The notes beneath the pieces are model-generated. The model did not search any database. It saw only the letters and a program-made list of their open reading frames with translations, and was not told the origin of the DNA. Shown in pieces: positions 9,635-19,892 of a DNA stretch of 64,000 bases. Source of the stretch: Actinomycetes bacterium. GTDB lineage: Bacteria; Actinomycetota; Actinomycetes; Mycobacteriales; Mycobacteriaceae. The translations under genes were made by a program, and so were the position numbers. The DNA is taken from contig JAEYMI010000062.1 in the NCBI GenBank assembly GCA_023461275.1, positions 1 through 64,000 on the forward strand, in the 5' to 3' direction. The stretch's first letter is position 1. Each line of letters opens with the position of its first letter.

Positions 9635-9682
9635 CAGACACGTGAGAGATCAGAGACGTGAGAGCGCAGAGACGTGACAGAG
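9635..9682. repeat. Short tandem repeat, 3 x 16 bp
   Basis: Three head-to-tail units of 16 bp: CAGACACGTGAGAGAT, CAGAGACGTGAGAGCG and CAGAGACGTGACAGAG. They lie in the 349-bp gap between the acyltransferase and cspA, just beyond the cspA terminator. No gene is seen in the gap. Confidence 0.85.
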
Positions 9683-9689
9683 CATAGAC

Positions 9690-9724
9690 AGCAACAGCCC
9701 CGGCACATGGCCGGGGCTGTTGCT
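9690..9724 (-). terminator. Intrinsic terminator hairpin downstream of cspA
   Basis: A perfect 15-bp G+C-rich stem (AGCAACAGCCCCGGC paired with GCCGGGGCTGTTGCT) around a 5-nt loop, starting 18 bases past the cspA stop. There is no clear U-run on the minus strand, as is common in actinobacteria. Confidence 0.85.
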
Positions 9725-9742
9725 TTCAGCGGACTCTGAAAA

Positions 9743-9946
9743 TCAGAGGACGCTCACGTTTGTGGCCTGAGGACCCTTGGCGCCCTGTTCGATGTCGAAC
9801 TCGACGCGCTGTGCCTCATCAAGGCTGCGGAATCCACTACCGTTGATAGCGGAAAAGTGGACGAACACGTCTTCGCCCTGGTTATCGGGAGCGATGAAGC
9901 CGAAGCCCTTTTCGCCGTTGAACCACTTGACGGTTCCCTGTGTCAT
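9743..9946 (-). CDS. cspA: Cold-shock protein CspA
   Basis: A 67-residue single cold-shock (OB-fold) domain, the full family length. It shows the start GTVKWFNGEKGFGFIA with RNP-1 (KGFGFI) and RNP-2 (VFVHF), plus the conserved acidic turn DNQGEDVFVHFSAI. It binds single-stranded RNA/DNA as an RNA chaperone in the cytoplasm. It is monocistronic, with a strong hairpin terminator after the stop. Confidence 0.97.
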   Translation of the reverse strand: MTQGTVKWFNGEKGFGFIAPDNQGEDVFVHFSAINGSGFRSLDEAQRVEFDIEQGAKGPQATNVSVL

Positions 9947-10029
9947 GCTGTTTCTTCTTCCTGTTCTTCTGGGTCGTCGCTTCGACGTCCCGCACTAAGT
10001 GTGACACAAATCTTCGCGGATGCCAGAAT

Positions 10030-10983
10030 TCAGTTCACAGGGCCGCCTAATTCATCGACGACCAGGCGCGCGACGCCGGATTTACCACGGGCGTTGGGGT
10101 GATACGGGATCGGCGGGGCGAATCCTCCCAGCCACGGATCAGCTGAACACACCGTGTGCGCGGCCCCTGCCACGGAGGCTCGTACGAGCTGGGCGCCGCT
10201 CTGTTGAGCGGCCGTGGCGGTCGCGTCGGCGAGCTTGTCGAAGATCTCGACCGTCTGCGCGGCCTGTTCCACCGTCAATGGTAAACGGGCACAGGATTTT
10301 TCGCCTGCCACCAACGCCGGTGGGTAGTCGACGATCAGCACCTTCGCGCCGGGTGCACGCGAACGGACCACCCGCACCGCGTCGACGAGTTCACGCCGCA
10401 CGACGTCGTAGGCGGCCGCGGACGGCGGCGCCGGAATCGGCCGCCCCGAACAGGTTTGCGTCAACTGCGCCACCACCGGATGCACGCGGTGAATGACGTC
10501 GGCGCAACTCATCGCGAGCAGGCGCCCGATGTAGTTGATGTCATTGCCGCCGCTGGTAATGGTCACCAGCGCGGTGTCTGGGGTGACGGCGTCGACCTGT
10601 GGACGTCCGCCGGAACGCTGCGCGACGTCGACGATGTTGGCCGTCGTCGCCCCCGAACACGAGGCGTCGATGAGCCGCATCCGCAGGGCCTTGGCCACTT
10701 GGTTCGGGTAGTTGTCGGGCGTGCGCAGACACGGGTTGTTGGAGATCCGGGTGTGATCGGGGCCCGATGCGTAGGAGCTGCCCAACGCCACGTACACGCC
10801 GAGCGGACCGGCCGGCGCGTCGACCTTGTGCACGTGCCCGGGGCGCTCTGCAGACGTCTGCTGCGGCGCCTGCGAACCCGCGCTCGCACAGCCGGACAAC
10901 GCCGCGACGAAGACCACGGAGACGACGGCGGAGAGCAGTACCGACCAGGTCAAGCCGGTGCGGTCGAAGCAGGATCGAGACAT
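10030..10983 (-). CDS. SGNH/GDSL-family hydrolase, predicted lipoprotein
   Basis: About 317 residues. A signal sequence with hydrophobic core ends in the lipobox LSGC (Cys about 32), predicting lipidation and attachment outside the membrane. The mature part has the SGNH blocks: block I VALGSSYASGPD with the nucleophile Ser, block III TSGGNDINYIG with the Gly/Asn oxyanion pair, and a C-terminal IPYHPNARG carrying the catalytic His. The family hydrolyses esters or lipids at the envelope; the substrate is unknown. The ATG at 10983 is chosen because it puts the signal peptide at the N-terminus; the frame remains open to 11040 without one. Confidence 0.88.
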   Translation of the reverse strand: MSRSCFDRTGLTWSVLLSAVVSVVFVAALSGCASAGSQAPQQTSAERPGHVHKVDAPAGPLGVYVALGSSYASGPDHTRISNNPCLRTPDNYPNQVAKALRMRLIDASCSGATTANIVDVAQRSGGRPQVDAVTPDTALVTITSGGNDINYIGRLLAMSCADVIHRVHPVVAQLTQTCSGRPIPAPPSAAAYDVVRRELVDAVRVVRSRAPGAKVLIVDYPPALVAGEKSCARLPLTVEQAAQTVEIFDKLADATATAAQQSGAQLVRASVAGAAHTVCSADPWLGGFAPPIPYHPNARGKSGVARLVVDELGGPVN

Positions 10984-11094
10984 GACCGGATCAGTCTCAC
11001 ACATGCCGCCGACCGGACCGATCCCCGACTCGCGGCGCATCGGTCATCACACGTCGGCATCACACGCTGGCATCACACATAAGTCGGACATCGG

Positions 11095-11730
11095 TCATCT
11101 GCAGTGCTCGTCGAGAATGGTGTGCAGCACCTCCTCGGCGGCAATCAGTTCACGCCACCGCTCGACGCCGCGCGCCGCGGCGGCTGTCGTCGTGAACACC
11201 ACCGCGCGGCCGTCGACGATCTCCACAGCCAAACCGGTGCGCGAAATCGCCGGCGCGCGACGGCTGAGGTCGGCCCATCTCGGATCGGCGAGCAACGAAT
11301 CGACGGTGGGCTGGTCGCAGTCACGGGACACTCGCACGGCCATGCCGGTGCCCGTCGACGACACCTTGCGCGACCCCGACGACCCGAACCGATCGGCGAG
11401 GCGGTGATGGCCGTACGGCACCAGGCGCCATCCGATTTCGGCATGCGGCAACGCAACCCGCGTGTTCGGGGCTGCACGGCCAACCACGTCGTACACCGGC
11501 TGGTCGTACTCGTCGTTGAATACCTCGAGATGTGACGCCAGCACATCGCCCGGACTTTCGATCGCCCACGCCTGCCAACGGGCGCCGCGTCGTCGGAGAA
11601 GGTGCACATCCGTGCGAGCGTGGGTCGGTGGCTGGATCGTCGCCAGGTCAACCGAGTTGGCCACCGTCCAGCCCAACTCGGCGCCGACCTCGTACAGCGC
11701 GGTCGGCGCATTGGGGCGGCGGCCAAACAC
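11095..11730 (-). CDS. Conserved hypothetical protein (211 aa)
   Basis: I do not recognise a family. The protein is soluble, with no signal peptide or membrane segment. It starts MFGRRPNAPTALYEVGAELGW and has GWRLVPYGHHRLADRF in the middle (about 102-117). The C-terminal third contains VEIVDGRAVVFTTTAA and ends HTILDEHC. Codon bias matches real genes in the window. It lies downstream of clpC on the same strand but is separated by a strong terminator, so it is probably transcribed alone. Confidence 0.72.
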   Translation of the reverse strand: MFGRRPNAPTALYEVGAELGWTVANSVDLATIQPPTHARTDVHLLRRRGARWQAWAIESPGDVLASHLEVFNDEYDQPVYDVVGRAAPNTRVALPHAEIGWRLVPYGHHRLADRFGSSGSRKVSSTGTGMAVRVSRDCDQPTVDSLLADPRWADLSRRAPAISRTGLAVEIVDGRAVVFTTTAAAARGVERWRELIAAEEVLHTILDEHCR

Positions 11731-11782
11731 GTTTCACGTCCTCTCAGCAGACACCGACAACGCTGCGGACAGTGTGCAATGA

Positions 11783-11828
11783 ACAAGCCAGGGGTGCAAC
11801 AGCTTTCACTGTTGCACCCCTGGCTTGT
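11783..11828 (-). terminator. Strong intrinsic terminator downstream of clpC
   Basis: A perfect 20-bp inverted repeat (ACAAGCCAGGGGTGCAACAG and its complement) with the 6-nt loop CTTTCA, starting 29 bases past the clpC stop. It is one of the longest perfect stems in the window and separates clpC from the hypothetical gene that follows. Confidence 0.93.
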
Positions 11829-11856
11829 CGGTCTATTGAATTATCGGTCGTTCGAC

Positions 11857-14388
<2,532 letters not shown>

Positions 14389-14623
14389 TGTTCTCCCTCA
14401 CGTTGCTTGCCCCGGCCGTCTATGCACCTACAGAACGGCCAGCCTGCCTCCACTCTAGAGGTCGCATTCGGTCAACCTGCAGTTAACGCCGCTCGTGACG
14501 GAAGTCGAGTCGGCCACGGCGGGGGTCTGCGCGGTACAACCGCCCAGCACACGGGCATGTTCCGCGGAAACGCGCCTGCTCCTACGCCCACAGCGAACGG
14601 GCGCGGTCGATCATCGGGCTGAA

Positions 14624-14695
14624 CACAGAAACCCCGCATGTCGCAAGAAACACTGCGCACGCGGAGTGTTTCTGACGAGAACTGGGGTTTCTGTG
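14624..14695. repeat. 72-bp symmetric palindromic element
   Basis: Outer 12-bp arms (CACAGAAACCCC and GGGGTTTCTGTG) and inner 9-bp arms (AGAAACACT and AGTGTTTCT) are both perfect. They are separated by 10-nt unpaired stretches on each side and a 10-nt centre. It lies in the 461-bp non-coding region between clpC and a secreted-protein gene, which otherwise holds the clpC promoter. Confidence 0.88.
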
Positions 14696-14849
14696 CAGGC
14701 CGGGTCGACGGCCCGTCGTCGAATGACCGAATGACTCACCCTTCGATTGGCTAACGGTCGATGACAGCGCCACGACGTCACCGGTGGCGGACCGCGTCCA
14801 CGGCCTGCCGCCACCGCACCTGGTGGCCAGACGATCGAGAGGTTCGGCC

Positions 14850-15422
14850 ATGACACCCACACCCACACCCACCCGACGACGCACATTCATCCGGCTCCCG
14901 CACACCGCGCGTCGGCTGCTGGTGCTGGCCCTGACCCTGGCGGGGCTGCTCGCCGGGAGCCTCGGCGCCACGGTCATCGGATCAGGCACCGCGTCGGCGG
15001 CAACCTACGGCAGCGGCAACGGACTCTGCTTCACACCGAACTCCCGGCTCGCGACCGATGCGATGAGCAGAATCGGCCGCGACTCCAACGGCGGGACGTG
15101 GTCGCCCTACCGAGCCAGCAAGAATCCGGTGTCGGGCGGCTGCAACCTCGACTGGATGCTGGTCAACGGCAATGGAATCGGGGATGCCACCTACGAATCA
15201 CGTGTGCTGCTGTTCCACAACGGCCGGTTCATCGGTACCGTCGATCCCAAGCCCTACGGCTACACGAGGATCGCGAACTCCACGAAATACCATGTGACCG
15301 TTGAGTATCGCTGGCTCAAGCCGTCGGATCCGCTCTGCTGCGCCAGCGGCGGACCGAGCTACGTGACGGCCTTCCAGGCCTTTGGCACCGTCTATCGCAT
15401 CGGACAGTTCCCACCGCGGTAG
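14850..15422 (+). CDS. Secreted protein of unknown function
   Basis: 190 residues. The N-terminus is basic (RRRTFIRLPHTARR), followed by a hydrophobic core and an ASA-AT signal-peptidase I site at about residue 51. The mature part of about 140 residues begins TYGSGNGLCF and has several Cys residues that could form disulphides, including LCC near the end. No enzyme motif is seen. The ATG at 14850 has GAGAGG 8 bases upstream; the frame extends further upstream without a ribosome site. Export by Sec is predicted. Confidence 0.8.
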   Translation: MTPTPTPTRRRTFIRLPHTARRLLVLALTLAGLLAGSLGATVIGSGTASAATYGSGNGLCFTPNSRLATDAMSRIGRDSNGGTWSPYRASKNPVSGGCNLDWMLVNGNGIGDATYESRVLLFHNGRFIGTVDPKPYGYTRIANSTKYHVTVEYRWLKPSDPLCCASGGPSYVTAFQAFGTVYRIGQFPPR

Positions 15423-15457
15423 CCGCCGGCGATGCGGCTGTCACTTCTGCTGGGGCT

Positions 15458-16246
15458 TCACTTCTGCTGTAGCGCAATCACATTCCCTGACGGGTCGGTG
15501 AACCAGGCGTTGTCCGGACCGTAGCCGTTGCCGTACACGATCCCACGCTCGTCGTGATCGAAGCCGTCGTAACGCAGGAACTCGACGCCCTTGCCGGTGA
15601 ACTCGTCGACGCTCTTGGGCAGATCGGCGACCGGGACGTTGAGGATCGTGTACGACGCGGGCGTGTGGTCGGGCTTCGGGTAGGCGAGCACGGTAGTGCT
15701 GCGGTTGATGCGGATGCCGAGCAGATGGCCCTGCCCCATCGGACCCTGCCCCATCGGAAACCTCAGCACGCGCATGCCGAGCACGTCCCGGTAGAAGGTC
15801 TCGGCGGCGTCGACGTCGCTGACCGAGAAACCCGAGTACGCCGACGTCGGGCCACTCATCTGGGCCTCGTGCTCGTCGGAGAGGCGCAGGATCTGCAGCC
15901 AGTTGCCGTCGGGGTCGGCGACGGTGCCGAAGAAGTTGCCGTCGCGGTCCTCGAGCGGACTGACCCACTCGGCACCGAGTGCGTCGAGCCGGGCGGCGGT
16001 CGCTTGCGGGTCGTCGACCTCGACGTTGAGGATCGCGCGGGCAGCCTGCGGGTTGCGGCCGCTGATGTCATCGCGCGTGTCGAACATGATGAAGAAGCCG
16101 TCGAGGTCGATGACGGTGTAGCCGGCCCCTTCGGGTGCGCCGGGCACCGGCAGCGGTTCGGCCTCGAAGGCGTCGGCGTACCAGGCCGCCAGGCGCTTCG
16201 GGTCGTCGGAGGACAGGAGCATGGAGGAAATCGTTGCGGTAGCCAT
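15458..16246 (-). CDS. VOC-family protein with two glyoxalase/bleomycin-resistance domains
   Basis: 262 residues with two vicinal-oxygen-chelate modules (about 5-125 and 137-258). Each shows the fold's signatures: SSDDPKRLAAWYADAF and DPDGNWLQILRL in the first, VSDVDAAETFYRDVLGM and DPSGNVIALQQ in the second. VOC proteins bind a metal or ligand and act as isomerases, dioxygenases or drug-binding proteins; which applies here is unknown. It is divergent from the sigma factor gene, which is itself followed by a three-domain VOC gene, so the three may share a stress regulon. A 12-bp direct repeat (TTCACTTCTGCT) spans its stop region. Confidence 0.88.
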   Translation of the reverse strand: MATATISSMLLSSDDPKRLAAWYADAFEAEPLPVPGAPEGAGYTVIDLDGFFIMFDTRDDISGRNPQAARAILNVEVDDPQATAARLDALGAEWVSPLEDRDGNFFGTVADPDGNWLQILRLSDEHEAQMSGPTSAYSGFSVSDVDAAETFYRDVLGMRVLRFPMGQGPMGQGHLLGIRINRSTTVLAYPKPDHTPASYTILNVPVADLPKSVDEFTGKGVEFLRYDGFDHDERGIVYGNGYGPDNAWFTDPSGNVIALQQK

Positions 16247-16357
16247 GCAGGGATAGACCGGCCGCGACGGCGCAGTTCATCGGTCGAAAGGAAACCGATC
16301 GAAAAAAGTTCTCGACTTGCGCGTCGGATTTCTCGCTCCGGCGACGACGATAAGGGT

Positions 16358-16906
16358 GTGAGCATCCAATCACGAGGGGCGCAGGCACTGCTGGAGTGCT
16401 ACGACGACGCGCTGCCCGCCGTGTACGGATACGTGTTGCGGCGCTGTTCGGATCGTCGCGTCGCCGAGGACGTGACGTCGGAGACGTTTCTCGCCGCGAT
16501 GGACACCGTTCGGCGCGACGAGGACGCCGTGCCGACGGTGCCCTGGTTGATCGGAGTGGCCAGGCACAAGCTGGCCGACCATTGGCGGCGTGCCCAGCGG
16601 ACGCCCGAACCGATCGAGGACATTCCGGAGGGTGCTGACCCGGCGGCCGACGAGTGGGACGTGCATCTTGATCGGATGGTCGCGCATTACACGCTGGGCC
16701 AGCTCGCGCCGATCCATCGCGCGGTGCTGACCCTGCGCTACGTCGACGACCTGCCGGTTGGCAAGTGCGCCGACATCCTCGACCGCACGGTCGGAGCCAC
16801 CGAAGCACTGCTCATCCGGGCAAAGCGGGAGTTCCGTGATGCCTACCCCGATCACGACCATCCCGATGACCGAGCCCAACCCACATCGAGAGGAGGCCGT
16901 AGGTGA
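16358..16906 (+). CDS. Sigma-70 family (ECF-like) RNA polymerase sigma factor
   Basis: About 182 residues with the two sigma modules. Region 2 is at about 12-80, containing YVLRRCSDRRVAEDVTSETF and the core-binding helix. Region 4 is at about 120-165, with LAPIHRAVLTLRYVDDL and a helix-turn-helix at VGKCADILDRTVGATEALL. The linker is short. The start is GTG at 16358; the upstream frame is open but not sigma-like, and the GTG may be leaderless because the nearest AGGG is only 1-2 bases away. The stop overlaps the next gene (GTGA), so the two are translationally coupled. No classical anti-sigma factor is adjacent. Confidence 0.9.
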   Translation: MSIQSRGAQALLECYDDALPAVYGYVLRRCSDRRVAEDVTSETFLAAMDTVRRDEDAVPTVPWLIGVARHKLADHWRRAQRTPEPIEDIPEGADPAADEWDVHLDRMVAHYTLGQLAPIHRAVLTLRYVDDLPVGKCADILDRTVGATEALLIRAKREFRDAYPDHDHPDDRAQPTSRGGRR

Positions 16907-18252
16907 ACACCGACAATCATGGGTTCGATTCGCACGATGATCGCGAATCAAATTCGACGCCAGACCCTTTCACCGCGTTGAGCGCCTCCGCCGTGGCCGG
17001 TTGGGATCACCCCGTCGAGCCCGACGCCCACTTCGCGCGCACACTGCGTGACCGACTGGAACGCGGCGCGACACTACCCAGAGGAGTTCTCATGTCCACC
17101 ACCGACACGATCATCGACACCGTTGCAGCACAAGCTGTTCCGTCGGATCTGATCGAACGTCCCGGCGCCCTGCCGTATCTCACCGTGGCCGACGCGCAGG
17201 CCGCCATCGACTGGTACACCGCCCACCTCGGCGCACGTCTGCGCGGCGAGCCGATCATGATGGACGACGGGAAGATCGGCCACGCCGAACTCGAAATCGG
17301 CGGCGGCGTCATCTATCTCGCGGCGGCGTTCCCCGAGATGGGGCTGACCGGCCCGCTCGACGGGCAGGTGTCGGTGAGCCTGATGCTGCCCGTCGCCGAC
17401 ACCGACGCCGCACTCGACGCGACCCGCCGCGGCGGCGCGACCGTGCAGCGCGAACCCTATGAGGCCTACGGCACCCGCGGCGCCACCATCATCGACCCGT
17501 TCGGACATCGGTGGATGCTCACCGGGCCGAGCACGCAGGCTCCGTCGACATTCACGCGAATTCAACACGGCGACATCGGTTTTCTCTCCGTGAACACCGC
17601 CGACGCCGCACGGGCCCGGGCGTTCTACGGGGCCGTCCTCGGATGGCGCTTCGCCGACGACGAACGGCATGTGAGCACCGTCGACCGCCCGCTCATCGTG
17701 TTCGAGACCGACGGTCCGGCGACGCTGTTCTGCGGATACGCCGTCGACGACATCGCCGACACCCGGGACCACATCGTCGCAGCGGGTGGCTCGATCACAC
17801 GAGAGCCGTACGCACACAACGGAAGAATGACGCTCGATGCCATCGACGACGCCGGGGTGGAGTTCTGCGCGTACGAACCGTCGTCGGATGAGTCACGGCC
17901 AGAACAGTATCCGCTCGACATCGGCGACATGTCGTACCTGACGGTGCACACCCGTGACAGCGCCCGATTCCGTGAGTTCTACGGTTCGGTCTTCGGGTGG
18001 CGATACACCGCGGGACGGATGGCCGACGGTTGGGAGGTCAGCGGAGCACACCCGCAGGTTGGCATCGCCGGCGGCTCGGATTCCGAAGTGGCGGTGGCGA
18101 TGTGGAATGTCGCGGACATCTTCGCAGCGGTCGAGAGAGTGCGCGAGGCCGGCGGACAGGTTGTCACCGAACCCGAGGAGCAGGCCTACGGAATCATGGC
18201 GCTGTGCGCCGACGATCAGGGCGCGCGGTTCTACCTCGGGCAGTTGTCCTGA
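16903..18252 (+). CDS. Sigma-coupled protein: anti-sigma-like N-terminal tail fused to three VOC domains
   Basis: 449 residues. Residues 1-63 (DPFTALSASAVAGWDHPVEPDAHFARTLRDRLERG in outline) are helical and resemble short tails found on sigma-linked proteins. Three VOC domains follow (about 80-205, 222-330, 342-448), with IDPFGHRWMLTGP in the first. The GTG start has AGGAGG upstream and overlaps the sigma-factor stop by 4 bases. A second strong start exists in frame: ATG at 17092 with AGAGGAG 6-7 bases upstream. It would give a 386-residue protein of VOC domains only. The protein may bind a toxic ligand and signal to the sigma factor; that is inference from coupling. Confidence 0.85.
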   Translation: MNTDNHGFDSHDDRESNSTPDPFTALSASAVAGWDHPVEPDAHFARTLRDRLERGATLPRGVLMSTTDTIIDTVAAQAVPSDLIERPGALPYLTVADAQAAIDWYTAHLGARLRGEPIMMDDGKIGHAELEIGGGVIYLAAAFPEMGLTGPLDGQVSVSLMLPVADTDAALDATRRGGATVQREPYEAYGTRGATIIDPFGHRWMLTGPSTQAPSTFTRIQHGDIGFLSVNTADAARARAFYGAVLGWRFADDERHVSTVDRPLIVFETDGPATLFCGYAVDDIADTRDHIVAAGGSITREPYAHNGRMTLDAIDDAGVEFCAYEPSSDESRPEQYPLDIGDMSYLTVHTRDSARFREFYGSVFGWRYTAGRMADGWEVSGAHPQVGIAGGSDSEVAVAMWNVADIFAAVERVREAGGQVVTEPEEQAYGIMALCADDQGARFYLGQLS

Positions 18253-18254
18253 GG

Positions 18255-18366
18255 GGTCTCGATCCAGCCCTCGCCCAGGGGCTCGGGGCACTCGACCAGC
18301 GTATTTACTATGCCGATCGAGTAGCCGCGCGCGAGCGAAGCGAGCACGCAGCGTATCGAGATCACC
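18255..18366. repeat. Dispersed intergenic repeat, inverted pair
   Basis: A left copy (GGTCTCGATCCAGCCCTCGC ... CACTCGACCAGC) and an opposed copy (ATCGAGTAGCC ... GTATCGAGATCACC) form an interrupted palindrome between the VOC gene and the convergent HxlR gene. It is related to 28327-28371 and 59831-59876. Confidence 0.8.
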
Positions 18367-18380
18367 TGCTGCCCAACAGA

Positions 18381-18791
18381 TCAGCGGCGCGCGTCGTAGT
18401 CGGCGCGCGCCGCTTCGACGTCGTCGAGCCTGCCTTCGACGAGCTCGATGACGGCCATCAAGCGGTCGGCGACATCGCGCCCGAGATCGGTGAGGGAGTA
18501 CTCGACCTTGGGCGGAATCGACTGCAGCACAGTACGAGTGATCAATCCGTCACGCTCGAGGGTCTGCAGGGTCTGCGACAGCATTCGCTCGCTGACCCCG
18601 TCGACGCGGCGGCGTAGCGCCCCGAACCGGAAGTCGCCGTCGCGCAGCGCGCACAACGCGAGAACACCCCACCGGCTGGTGACATCCTGCAGCACCTCGC
18701 GCGAATGGCATGCGCGTGCGAAGACGTCGGCTTCCAGAGTCGGGTCGACGTCGGTCGGCGACGTCGACGCTGCTGGTCGGGCGGTGGACAT
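18381..18791 (-). CDS. HxlR-family transcriptional regulator
   Basis: 136 residues with the HxlR winged helix. The signature Cys motif is in FARACHSREVLQDVTSRWGV (about 25-44), followed by ALRDGDFRFGALRRRVDGVSERMLSQTL in outline and a wing at RTVLQSIPPKVEYSLTDLGR. HxlR proteins often use that N-terminal Cys to sense quinones, aldehydes or disulphide stress. It is divergent from an NmrA-like reductase gene, the usual arrangement for HxlR regulators of quinone reductases, so local control is likely. Confidence 0.92.
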   Translation of the reverse strand: MSTARPAASTSPTDVDPTLEADVFARACHSREVLQDVTSRWGVLALCALRDGDFRFGALRRRVDGVSERMLSQTLQTLERDGLITRTVLQSIPPKVEYSLTDLGRDVADRLMAVIELVEGRLDDVEAARADYDARR

Positions 18792-18836
18792 GGCTCAAGT
18801 TTAAACCCAAGCAGCTCACAACGCTAACTCCATCGG

Positions 18837-18862
18837 TTGCACCATACGAATAGTTAGTGCAA
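18837..18862. promoter_or_regulatory. Candidate HxlR operator
   Basis: TTGCAC-N14-GTGCAA, nested with CTAACT (18824) and AGTTAG (18852), in the 128-bp region between the divergent HxlR and reductase genes. Symmetry and position suggest the regulator's own site. No experiment or consensus supports it here. Confidence 0.45.
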
Positions 18863-18919
18863 TACTTCGAGTAACCGCGGGGCCGACGAGTGGCCCGCTC
18901 AGGGAATCGGAGAATCGCC

Positions 18920-19789
18920 ATGACCACCTACGCAGTCACCGGAGCCACCGGAAACCTCGGCGGCCTCGCCGTCGCAGCGTTGCTCGAGAACGGCGTCGCC
19001 CCCGGCGACATCGTGGCGATCGTTCGCGACGCCGGACGCGCCGCGTCGCTCTCGGATCAGGGCGTACGGGTCCGCGTCGCCGACTACACCGATCCGGCCG
19101 CACTCGCCACCGCCCTGTCCGGCGTCGACCGCCTCCTGCTGATCTCGAGCTCCGAGGTGGGACAACGAGAAGCCCAGCACGCCAACGTTATTCGTGCCGC
19201 ATCCGAAGCGGGCGTGGCGCTCATCGCGTACACGAGCCTGCTGGGCGGAGAGGCGTCGCCGCTGACCGTGCTGCGGGCCGAGCACGTCGCCACCGAGAAA
19301 CTGCTCGCCGAGAGCGGACTTCGTACCGTGGTGCTGCGCAACGGTTGGTACTGGGAGAACTACCTGGCGTCGGCGCCGACCGCCATCGAGGGCGGCGTGC
19401 TTTACGGCGCCGCGGGTGATGGCGTCGTCGCCGGTGCGGCACGCGGTGACTACGCGGCTGCCGCGGCCGCAGCACTGATCGCCGACGATCCGCGCCCGGT
19501 GTACGAGCTCGCCGGTTCGCACCCGCTGACCTACGCAGGTATCGGAGACGTGCTCGCCGAGGTCTCCGGCAAGCCGGTCCGCTACCAAGACCTGCCCGAG
19601 TCCGCCTACGCCGACGCCCTGGCCGGTGCCGGACTCCCGCAACCGGTGGCGGCCATGCTCGCCGACTCCGATGCCGGAGCCGCACAGGGTGGCCTCAACG
19701 GGTCATCGGCAGATCTGGAAGAGCTGATCGGCCGCACATCGGCGTCATTCGCCGACGTCGCACGCCCAGCACTCGCCACATCGGTCTGA
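18920..19789 (+). CDS. NmrA-like NAD(P)-binding oxidoreductase (QorB-type)
   Basis: 289 residues with a Rossmann fold beginning MTTYAVTGATGNLGG (GxxGxxG dinucleotide loop at 8-14). It lacks the YxxxK pair of classical SDRs, as expected for atypical NmrA/QorB-type members. Conserved blocks include IAYTSLLGG and LRNGWYWENY. Members reduce quinones with NADPH or sense the NADP/NADPH ratio. The ATG at 18920 has GGAGA upstream. It is divergent from HxlR and followed after about 100 bp by a paralogue. Confidence 0.9.
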   Translation: MTTYAVTGATGNLGGLAVAALLENGVAPGDIVAIVRDAGRAASLSDQGVRVRVADYTDPAALATALSGVDRLLLISSSEVGQREAQHANVIRAASEAGVALIAYTSLLGGEASPLTVLRAEHVATEKLLAESGLRTVVLRNGWYWENYLASAPTAIEGGVLYGAAGDGVVAGAARGDYAAAAAAALIADDPRPVYELAGSHPLTYAGIGDVLAEVSGKPVRYQDLPESAYADALAGAGLPQPVAAMLADSDAGAAQGGLNGSSADLEELIGRTSASFADVARPALATSV

Positions 19790-19892
19790 CGTCGACACGC
19801 CGGGCGGGAACTTCCCCACACGGTCTAGCATTTAGCTGGTGGGGAGTAGTAAATAGCAAACTTCCGGGGGGGAGGTCGGTGATAGGAGTCAG

